NCBI GenBank assembly: GCA_934148875.1
Contig: CAKPDJ010000037.1
Span: 1-13,201, forward strand
From: an uncultured Bacilli bacterium
GTDB taxonomy: Bacteria > Bacillota_I > Bacilli_A > RF39 > UBA660
DNA: 13,201 bases
Direction of reading: 5' to 3'
The notes under the pieces are model-generated. The model saw only the letters and a list, made by a program, of their open reading frames with translations. It was not told the origin of the DNA and did no database searches. Below are positions 7,323 through 13,201 of the stretch, piece after piece. Made by a program: the position numbers and the translations under genes. Position 1 is the first letter of the stretch, and the number at the start of each line of letters is the position of its first letter.

Positions 7323-8237
7323 TTACCTTTCTTTATCTTTAATTTTAATTACACTATTTTTATCTAAATAATCAAATACTTTATTTGCTTCATTTATTGC
7401 TTTAAATAATTCATTAGGATTATCCTCTAAAATTCTTATCCACGATTGTATATAACATTTATGATTATTATAATGTTTACTACCTACTTTTATATTTAAT
7501 TTAGACATCAAAAAAGAAGAACCAATTTCAGCAATCAATTCTTCCCTTGCATAATCTTCTGTACCAAATTTATTTTCTATCTGTCTATTTAATCTGTTTT
7601 TTGAACCGCTTGCGTGGCTTAGTTCGTGAAGCTGTGTTGCATAATATGAATATTTATCTTCAAAACGCGTTGATGGTGGTAATGTTATTGTATCATTAAC
7701 AACATCATAATAAGCTTCATTTCCTTCTTCTTTATATGATATTTTTAAATTATGAAAAATATTTGATATATACTTAGGTATTTCGATTTTTTTATCTTGA
7801 TAATCTATTTTAAATTCGGATAATCCTTCAATATATTTAGCATTATAAACGTAGCTTACTTCTCTTATTATAGAAAAATCCTTTTTTCTTTCAGGAAATT
7901 CATCTATAATTTCTTGATATTTTGAATACTCTATTTTTCTTTTTCTTATTTTATCATAACAGCTCCAAAATTCTACTGGTACTCCTTTATTTTTAGCACT
8001 TTTTAATTTCCAACCTTTATTTTTTATTTGTAAAAATGTGTACCATCTTGGATCAGAGTATTTTTCATTTTCTGAAATTAATGATAATAATAAAGAATTT
8101 TCACCTCTATATCTCTTATTAGTAATACCATTTCTATTTTCAAGAGTATTCCAAGATCTATGAAAAGGCATTTTTTCCTCTCTCAAAGAATCTAAATACA
8201 TTTTTATAAGCATTTCTCTAGTCTTATTTTTTTGCAT
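7323..8237 (-). CDS. ArdC-type antirestriction protein with intact zincin metallopeptidase domain
   Basis: The 304-residue protein has the two-part ArdC layout. The N-terminal ArdC-N domain (about 1-130) shows the family pattern GENSLLLSLI, then YSDPRWYTFLQIKNKGWKLKSAK, then VPVEFW, and is expected to bind single-stranded DNA. The C-terminal zincin-like part has HELSH (204-208) with His204, Glu205, His208 and a likely third ligand Glu237 in REELIAEIGSSF. ArdC proteins are known to shield incoming single-stranded plasmid DNA from restriction. A role early in transfer is therefore likely, though protease activity is not shown for most members. The ATG overlaps the TrbL-like stop as TAATG. Its place inside the channel gene set is unusual. 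Confidence 0.85.
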   Translation of the reverse strand: MQKNKTREMLIKMYLDSLREEKMPFHRSWNTLENRNGITNKRYRGENSLLLSLISENEKYSDPRWYTFLQIKNKGWKLKSAKNKGVPVEFWSCYDKIRKRKIEYSKYQEIIDEFPERKKDFSIIREVSYVYNAKYIEGLSEFKIDYQDKKIEIPKYISNIFHNLKISYKEEGNEAYYDVVNDTITLPPSTRFEDKYSYYATQLHELSHASGSKNRLNRQIENKFGTEDYAREELIAEIGSSFLMSKLNIKVGSKHYNNHKCYIQSWIRILEDNPNELFKAINEANKVFDYLDKNSVIKIKDKER

Positions 8238-9073
8238 TATAATCCCATCATCTCCTTTACTACTCTATCGGATACTTTTACTGTTCCAACTAATACAAGC
8301 ATATTAAAAACTAATTCTCCAATATATTTCCAAACCATTGTTACGATAGCTGCATTTGTATCGACAACTGGTGCTGCTGAAGCAAAGAGTGAAAATATAA
8401 TACACGCCAAAACAATGATTGCACCTTCTAAACATACTCCACAAAATGATTTAAGAAAACTCTTACTAACATTTTGAGTAGGTTCACTTACCATTGTAGA
8501 AAGTGGGATTGGTGCTATAGCAATATATAAATATAATTTAAAAAATCTTCCATATACCGTTAAGATCATTATAAATGATAATACAGTTACAACTAAACCA
8601 CCAATTAATGTAACAGACCAAAGTGGAATACTTTCAAAAAATCCACAATTTTCTATTGCTTGTACCATTTCCTGAGGGATAGTTGCTCCTCCACCTTGCG
8701 TTATACCAGAAGTTTTAATTATTGTTGAAATTATACCTTGAGCTATATTAAAAATTGCCATCATTAATTGCAATCCATAAGTTACAACCCCTTTAGCTAT
8801 TGCAAACCTTAAAAATAATTTTAAAGCGTGTTCTGGTCTTTTTATTTCTGAAAATGAACTACAAGTTTTTACTACTCCTACAACAAAAAATAAAACAAGA
8901 AGTGCAAATCCTATTGCCTGCATTGCTCCATTTATCGTTGTAATAACATTATAAATCGTTCCACCTTTAAAAGTTTGAGGTGATTGTGTTACTAAACTCC
9001 ATATTTCACCCAATTTTCCGTTCCACGTATCGAGTGCATTTTGGATATTTTGTACTACCCAATTTTTTGACAA
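8237..9073 (-). CDS. TrbL/VirB6-like polytopic membrane protein of the mating channel
   Basis: The 278-residue protein has about six membrane segments (near 52-69, 88-118, 151-174, 178-194, 211-232 and 241-264). It has a family-typical loop around RPEHALKLFLRF and a GRFFKLYLYIAIAPIPLS stretch. Proteins of this group, coded right after the Maff2-like pilin gene, are the VirB6/TrbL channel component in Gram-positive conjugative elements. The start is TTG at 9073, supported by a strong AGGAGGTG six bases upstream; no better ATG is nearby. The C-terminal end overlaps the ArdC start by one base. Confidence 0.88.
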   Translation of the reverse strand: MSKNWVVQNIQNALDTWNGKLGEIWSLVTQSPQTFKGGTIYNVITTINGAMQAIGFALLVLFFVVGVVKTCSSFSEIKRPEHALKLFLRFAIAKGVVTYGLQLMMAIFNIAQGIISTIIKTSGITQGGGATIPQEMVQAIENCGFFESIPLWSVTLIGGLVVTVLSFIMILTVYGRFFKLYLYIAIAPIPLSTMVSEPTQNVSKSFLKSFCGVCLEGAIIVLACIIFSLFASAAPVVDTNAAIVTMVWKYIGELVFNMLVLVGTVKVSDRVVKEMMGL

Positions 9074-9079
9074 GTTCTA

Positions 9080-9087
9080 CACCTCCT
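9080..9087 (-). promoter_or_regulatory. Strong ribosome binding site that fixes a TTG start
   Basis: On the minus strand AGGAGGTG, a near-complete match to the anti-Shine-Dalgarno sequence, lies 6 nt before TTG at 9073. It decides the start of the TrbL-like gene in favour of TTG. A near-perfect site may offset the weak start codon. Confidence 0.75.
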
Positions 9088-9094
9088 AGTTAAA

Positions 9095-9424
9095 CTATTT
9101 TGATATTAAATCTAATATTTCTTTAGCAAATGTGATAATTAATCCACCAGCTACAAACATAAATCCGTTTGCTCTCTGACTTGGATCGTGGCTAGTAAAT
9201 GATAGACCAATTTGGACTACAGCATATCCAGTTATAATTAAACCTAATGCTCTTGTTAAACTAAAAATAAAATTAGATAAATTATTTACAACGGAAATAG
9301 GATCATCAGCTGCTAGTACATTTGTTGCTCCTCCAATAGTTACTAATCCTACTAAGATTGCCAATGTATAATATTTATAGCCTTTCTTTAATTTTTTTTC
9401 GATTGAATTTTCTTTTTTCTTCAT
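9095..9424 (-). CDS. Maff2/VirB2-like pilin or channel subunit
   Basis: This 109-residue protein starts with a lysine-rich N-terminus, then a hydrophobic stretch (18-38) ending NVLAADD, which could be a signal peptide cleaved after Ala39. Two further membrane segments (about 50-74 and 86-103) flank the short loop SHDPSQRANG, which matches the layout of Maff2-family proteins coded between VirD4 and TrbL in Tn1549-type elements. Maff2 proteins I know are about 70 residues, so this one has an extra N-terminal leader, more like VirB2/TrbC prepilins. GAGAGG lies 7 nt before the ATG and is formed by the last codons of virD4. Confidence 0.78.
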   Translation of the reverse strand: MKKKENSIEKKLKKGYKYYTLAILVGLVTIGGATNVLAADDPISVVNNLSNFIFSLTRALGLIITGYAVVQIGLSFTSHDPSQRANGFMFVAGGLIITFAKEILDLISK

Positions 9425-9428
9425 ATTC

Positions 9429-11222
9429 TTACCTCTCTTTCAAATATTCTTCTATTTCTTCTATTGATAATAGTTCATAATCAGTTTCTATTTCTTTTAC
9501 TTCATCATATTTATAATCATTATTAACTACATCAAAATTTATTGTTGCAATAGCATTTGATGTACTACCGTGAACATAAGGTTTACCCTTATCATCTGGA
9601 GTTAATTTAATGTTTGGATGTTTTAATATGTCATATTTTAAATCTATAATAGGTTTTTCACCTCTTATAAATAAAATTGCATAATCATTATTTAATAATC
9701 TTACTTCATCAGGTGTCATTAATTCTCTACCACTTAATTGATAGTTAATCGAATAATTGCCATTTCTACCCTTACTTTTACCATAGGTATTTATATCTAT
9801 TGTTTCTTTACCTAAGAGTTCTGATACATATTTATGTGTGGATTGTTCATTTCCTCCTAAATATAAAAATTCATCACAATTACCAACTATTGATTCCCAT
9901 TGTTTTTCAAATAATGCCTTTAATTGTGCTAGATTTTGAAGAATTATACTTACAGAAACAGATCTTGAACGCATAACACTTAATATTTTGTCAAAATCAT
10001 CCGGTAAACTTACATTTGCAAACTCATCCATCAAAAAATGTACAGGGATTGGCAAAGAACCTCTGTACTTATGATCTGCTACATAAAATAATTGTTGAAA
10101 CAACTGTGTATATAAAATACTAATTAAAAAATTAAATGATGTGTCATTATCTGGAATTATAGCAAAAAGTGCTGTTTTCTTTTCTCCCAAACTTGGAAGA
10201 TCTAATTCATCAGTAATTGTTAGTGCTGATAAACTTTCCAGATTAAATTTTTCTAACCTAGAAGCAAGAGTTATTTGAATTGACTTTAATGTTTTAGCTG
10301 ACCCACTATGATAATCTTTATAATACTTAACTGCTATATGATTTGGATTCTTTAATTCTAAATTATTAAAGAGAATATCTAATGTACTTGGAATAGGACT
10401 ATCTTCATCTTCTATTTGCCCTGCTCTTAACATTTCTATTACCATTGTAAAATTTTGTTCGTTATCTGGAGCTTCATATTTTAAATAAAAAATAAGTGCC
10501 AATAACAACATAGAAGCTGCTGTATCCCAAAATGGATCACTGGATGATGAACCTTTTGGGGTTGTTGACTTAAATAAATTAGTAACTAATTTTTGAACAT
10601 CATTATCTGTTTTTAAATATACAAATGGATTGTAACAATGACTTTTTTCCATATTAATTAAGTCTAGCACTTTAATTTCATATCCTTCTTTTTCTAATAA
10701 AGTTCCTGTATCTCGTGCTATTTCACCTTTAGGATCTAATATTACAAATGATGTATTTGCTTGTAACACATTAGGTTTACAAAAAAATCTTGTTTTTCCT
10801 GCACCTGATCCACCACATACTAAAGTGTTTAAGTTCCTTCTATGTTTTTTAGCATTTAATCCAATACTAACATTTTGAGTTAATATTTTATTATTTACAG
10901 AAGGTGATTGAAAATATTTTTTATTTACCTCTTTTATATTTCCCCACCTAGCTGAACCGTGTTCTTCACCTTTTCGGTAATTTTTTCTTGTGGATAAATA
11001 AAAACAAACTATACAAATATAAATAATTATAAAAATAAATATCCCTTTTAAACTATTTTCACACCAAGTTATCTTAAATGGATTATCAATTATAAGTGGA
11101 ATATTTTTAATAACCTGTGGAAAACCACCATTTAATGATGGCGAAATTAAAAGAGAAATCCAAATTGTCGGTATAATACCTAGAATTATTATGATTTTTC
11201 TATTTTTTTTATTATTATTCAT
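9429..11222 (-). CDS. virD4: VirD4/TcpA/TraG-family type IV coupling protein
   Basis: This 597-residue membrane ATPase recruits the relaxase-DNA complex to the secretion channel. It has two N-terminal membrane segments (about 9-27 and 58-76), the TraG entry motif HGSARWG (88-94), Walker A GGSGAGKT (137-144), ILDPKGE (161-167), Walker B HFLMDEFAN (395-403, Asp399 and Glu400), and a downstream IILQNLAQL with Gln429. All motor motifs are intact and length is normal. The start ATG overlaps the stop of the 67-residue gene as TAATG. The C-terminal 50 residues are acidic and may contact accessory proteins. PcfB, coded upstream, is its expected partner. Confidence 0.95.
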   Translation of the reverse strand: MNNNKKNRKIIIILGIIPTIWISLLISPSLNGGFPQVIKNIPLIIDNPFKITWCENSLKGIFIFIIIYICIVCFYLSTRKNYRKGEEHGSARWGNIKEVNKKYFQSPSVNNKILTQNVSIGLNAKKHRRNLNTLVCGGSGAGKTRFFCKPNVLQANTSFVILDPKGEIARDTGTLLEKEGYEIKVLDLINMEKSHCYNPFVYLKTDNDVQKLVTNLFKSTTPKGSSSSDPFWDTAASMLLLALIFYLKYEAPDNEQNFTMVIEMLRAGQIEDEDSPIPSTLDILFNNLELKNPNHIAVKYYKDYHSGSAKTLKSIQITLASRLEKFNLESLSALTITDELDLPSLGEKKTALFAIIPDNDTSFNFLISILYTQLFQQLFYVADHKYRGSLPIPVHFLMDEFANVSLPDDFDKILSVMRSRSVSVSIILQNLAQLKALFEKQWESIVGNCDEFLYLGGNEQSTHKYVSELLGKETIDINTYGKSKGRNGNYSINYQLSGRELMTPDEVRLLNNDYAILFIRGEKPIIDLKYDILKHPNIKLTPDDKGKPYVHGSTSNAIATINFDVVNNDYKYDEVKEIETDYELLSIEEIEEYLKER

Positions 11223-11425
11223 TACCTTATATAATTATCTTTCCTCAAACATTTTACATAGCTGGTTTTTTTTTCATAAAAATCCATTAATTTAAGCAAC
11301 AAATTATTAATAGGTTCTAAAATATCAGGTGATTTATTTAGATTTATTTGTTCATTTCTAAATGAATTTAAGGAATTAATTAAAATTCCAGTTTCATATT
11401 TATCCAATTCTATTTTATCTTTCAT
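11222..11425 (-). CDS. Small conserved protein preceding virD4
   Basis: This 67-residue protein starts MKDKIELDKYETGILINSLN and continues as two predicted helices with no membrane segment. Short proteins of this pattern (an E/D-x-YE-x-G segment, an N/R-rich middle and LLLK) occur just before VirD4 in related elements, as far as I recall; their role is unknown. AGGAGG lies 8 nt upstream of the ATG, a strong signal, and the stop codon overlaps the virD4 start by one base. It is therefore clearly expressed and coupled to virD4. It may be an adaptor or a regulator of the coupling protein. Confidence 0.75.
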   Translation of the reverse strand: MKDKIELDKYETGILINSLNSFRNEQINLNKSPDILEPINNLLLKLMDFYEKKTSYVKCLRKDNYIR

Positions 11426-11437
11426 AAATATTTCCTC

Positions 11438-12307
11438 CTATCTTTCATAACTTTTATTTTTTGGATGTTTAAAAACAGATTCTAAAGAACTATTAATCCT
11501 ACTATTAAATTCTTCAGCTGCATCTTTAACTTCCTCTAATTCTTTTCTTATCTCTCTTGAAGATAAATTTTTAAATTCTTTTGGAATATCATTAAAACTA
11601 TAGTTTGTTACATCTATACCATATTTTTTACAAACAATATATGATGTACACTTTGCTTTAAAGGAAGCAATGCTAGGATCATCATTTTCAAATGATACTT
11701 TGGAAATTTCTCTTACAATCCCTTGATATATCTCTCTAGGATCTGCTCCCCTTTGTATATACAGAATATTATCATCATCATTTAGTTCTACAAATAATCC
11801 ATTTGTTAACTCATCCACAACTTTAATCTCAGTAGGATTTTCGTGAATAAATGCTTTCAATAAAATCCGATCATCTAATACTTTTGAATATGTTTGTTTC
11901 TGTGGCATATTTGTTTGAGATATATCAAACATTTTATATACTACAAATTGCATAGTATTTTTTCTATCTTTTTTTAATAATAATATACTATTTTTATTAT
12001 CGTTAAAAAAGAGATTAGGTATTGCTTTCCACTCGGAATATTCTCTTAATTGAGTAGCACTTGGCATTTGTGCATATATTAATAATCCATTAGCAACAGA
12101 ATATTTATCAAATCGACTCTGAATATTCAAATAACCCTTAAACAGTTCACTATCCTGTACTATTTTTAAAGATGTTTTATCAATTAATGAATAAACTTTA
12201 TTTCTTTCCTCATTTTTTTCTTTAATCCATTTTCCCTTATTAAAGTCTTTTTGAGAATTATTTTCCTGAAAATCAGTTTCTAATATTTCATCTATATTCA
12301 AATTCAA
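11438..12307 (-). CDS. ArdC/LtrC-like protein lacking the HExxH motif
   Basis: The 289-residue protein has an N-terminal region (about 35-125) with the LtrC/ArdC-like pattern FDKYSVANGLLIYAQ and QLREYSEWK, then a middle and a helical C-terminal part (SFKAKCTSYIVCKKYGID, residues 215-232). Where active homologues carry HExxH, this protein reads REISK (199-203), so both zinc-binding histidines are gone and peptidase activity is unlikely. A DNA-binding or structural role is probable. The start is not ATG: TTG at 12307 overlaps the pcfB stop as TTGA but lies only 3 nt from AAGGAG; TTG at 12301 has a better 9-nt spacing, so the protein may be 287 residues. Confidence 0.72.
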   Translation of the reverse strand: MNLNIDEILETDFQENNSQKDFNKGKWIKEKNEERNKVYSLIDKTSLKIVQDSELFKGYLNIQSRFDKYSVANGLLIYAQMPSATQLREYSEWKAIPNLFFNDNKNSILLLKKDRKNTMQFVVYKMFDISQTNMPQKQTYSKVLDDRILLKAFIHENPTEIKVVDELTNGLFVELNDDDNILYIQRGADPREIYQGIVREISKVSFENDDPSIASFKAKCTSYIVCKKYGIDVTNYSFNDIPKEFKNLSSREIRKELEEVKDAAEEFNSRINSSLESVFKHPKNKSYER

Positions 12308-13071
12308 ACTCTCCTTTCTTTAGATTTTTTCTTTTTATTTTTGGGCTGAGTATGTTTTGTTTCCCTATTTTTTGAAACTTTAACTGTTTCTTTAGAGACA
12401 TCTAATTTAGATTTTTCTTTTTGTTCTTGTTCTATGCGTTTTATTTCTTCTCTAACAGAAGGCTTTTCAATCTTTTTAGCACCCTCCTCTAAAGGCTTTT
12501 TGCTCTTTGATAAAGGCTCGGACAGAGGGTCTTTTTCTGTCTGAGCTAAATAGGGGTTTGATTGTTCATTATTTTCTTTTTGAATTGGTTTAGATAACAT
12601 TTCGTTAACTAGCTTATCTTCAATACTTACTTCAATATCATTTTCTTTAGGTTCTTTTGATTTTGATATTTCACTTCTAATACTTGCTGTATCAACGATT
12701 GACAATTCAAACCTTTCTATAATTCTGTTAATTTTAGATGCGTCTTCGGCTCTCACCATTATATCTACTAAACCATCATTACTTTTGTGTTTTCTATTTA
12801 TTAATGCACAAAATAAAACACCATATCCTTTTGCTTCTTCAGTAAATTTCTTTAAATCTTCTTCTTTTAATGAAAAGACTTTAAGTTCCTTATTCGTTTT
12901 AAGCATATTAGTTAATGATGTTTTACCTTTTGTTTGTTTTTGATTTTTTAATATTGTATATAATAATACAGTTACATTTTTTGCTCCTGAACCTGTTATT
13001 TTTGCTGCAATTTCTATACCTTGCATACACATCCTTACTGTTGATTCAGCTGCATCACTTGATGTGTTCAT
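12304..13071 (-). CDS. pcfB: PcfB-like (DUF3801) relaxosome accessory protein
   Basis: Residues 1-135 match the DUF3801/PcfB layout: a helix with TSSDAAESTVRMCMQG, then GSGAKNVTVLLYTILK, then SLKEEDLKKFTEEAKGYGV followed by VLFCALINRK and VDIMVRAEDASKINRIIE. The C-terminal 120 residues are a charged, lysine- and glutamate-rich tail, probably disordered. In pCF10, PcfB binds the relaxase and aids delivery to the coupling protein PcfC, so this protein likely links relaxase and VirD4. I start it at ATG 13071 (255 residues): GGAGG (13081-13085) is 9 nt upstream. The in-frame ATG at 13080 touches that site directly and is a poor start. It overlaps the upstream gene. Confidence 0.85.
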   Translation of the reverse strand: MNTSSDAAESTVRMCMQGIEIAAKITGSGAKNVTVLLYTILKNQKQTKGKTSLTNMLKTNKELKVFSLKEEDLKKFTEEAKGYGVLFCALINRKHKSNDGLVDIMVRAEDASKINRIIERFELSIVDTASIRSEISKSKEPKENDIEVSIEDKLVNEMLSKPIQKENNEQSNPYLAQTEKDPLSEPLSKSKKPLEEGAKKIEKPSVREEIKRIEQEQKEKSKLDVSKETVKVSKNRETKHTQPKNKKKKSKERRV

Positions 13072-13201
13072 TTTTTTCATCCTCCTTCTTATCTGATTTT
13101 AAATTCATTTTAGAAATTAGATCTGGTACTTCTTCTTTATCTATTTCGGATACTTTTGATAACATTACTGAAAGTCTTTCTTCTACGCCAGAACATAATT
13201 T
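13055..13201 (-). CDS. Partial gene, C-terminal 48 residues, upstream of pcfB
   Basis: An open minus-strand frame enters from the right edge and ends at TGA (13057-13055). Its last 48 residues include VEERLSVMLSKVSEIDKE and a lysine/glutamate-rich tail (KSDKKEDEKNEH). It overlaps the pcfB-like gene by 17 nt from its likely start, and the pcfB ribosome binding site lies inside it, the same coupling seen along the operon. In related elements this position holds a relaxase or mobilisation protein, but this fragment has no diagnostic motif, so I leave it unnamed. Confidence 0.6.
   Translation of the reverse strand, partial: KLCSGVEERLSVMLSKVSEIDKEEVPDLISKMNLKSDKKEDEKNEHIK

Noticed and set aside
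2326..7670. Three ACGCGT hexamers near 2326, 5914 and 7664 in very AT-rich DNA
   Set aside because: Slightly more than expected by chance, but all lie in coding sequence at unrelated positions with no shared flank.
8232..8477. Plus-strand open frame opposite the TrbL-like gene
   Set aside because: It lies fully antisense to a conserved membrane protein and has no ribosome binding site.
1..13201. Searched for tRNA genes, CRISPR arrays, an integrase, a relaxase, oriT and element ends
   Set aside because: None was found. A relaxase and oriT would be expected to the right of the window, beyond the partial gene.

Overview
The window is very AT-rich (clearly below 30% GC), uses TGA as a stop codon, and has strong AGGAGG-type ribosome binding sites with ATG, GTG and TTG starts. 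This points to a low-GC Gram-positive bacterium (Bacillota, Clostridia or Bacilli type). No ribosomal RNA or housekeeping marker narrows it further.

About 80% of the window (2279-13201) is one tightly packed minus-strand operon, read right to left. It is the type IV secretion / mating-channel module of an integrative and conjugative element in the broad Tn1549/CTn group. In transcription order: the 3' end of an unidentified gene, a PcfB-like (DUF3801) relaxosome accessory protein, an ArdC/LtrC-like protein that lacks the metalloprotease motif, a 67-residue protein, the VirD4/TcpA coupling ATPase, a Maff2/VirB2-like pilin candidate, a TrbL/VirB6-like polytopic membrane protein, an ArdC-type antirestriction protein with an intact HExxH, two unrecognised proteins, a PrgI/VirB3-like protein, the VirB4 ATPase, and a membrane-anchored cell-wall hydrolase candidate that carries a C39-like cysteine peptidase domain. 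Genes abut or overlap by 1-26 nt, so translation is probably coupled. The relaxase, oriT, integrase and element ends are not visible; any relaxase should lie to the right of the window.

Downstream of the operon (1981-2278) are a minus-strand hairpin and a decayed minus-strand coding remnant with in-frame stops. Converging on it from the left are three plus-strand genes: a small Xre-type regulator preceded by a cluster of TTAACA half-sites, a PNPOx-like FMN-barrel protein, and a lipoprotein with a cysteine cluster, closed by a clear rho-independent terminator. Whether these three are element cargo or chromosomal flank cannot be decided from this window.

The most unusual signal is not a gene. 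The palindrome CATG occurs once in the 13.2 kb (at 49-52) by my reading, and every histidine codon followed by G is CAC (13 of 13), although CAT dominates elsewhere. This suggests long selection against CATG, for example by restriction enzymes, and it fits an element that carries ArdC-type antirestriction genes. A second notable point is that the cell-wall hydrolase has a C39-like domain where related elements, as I recall them, carry an NlpC/P60 or CHAP-like domain.
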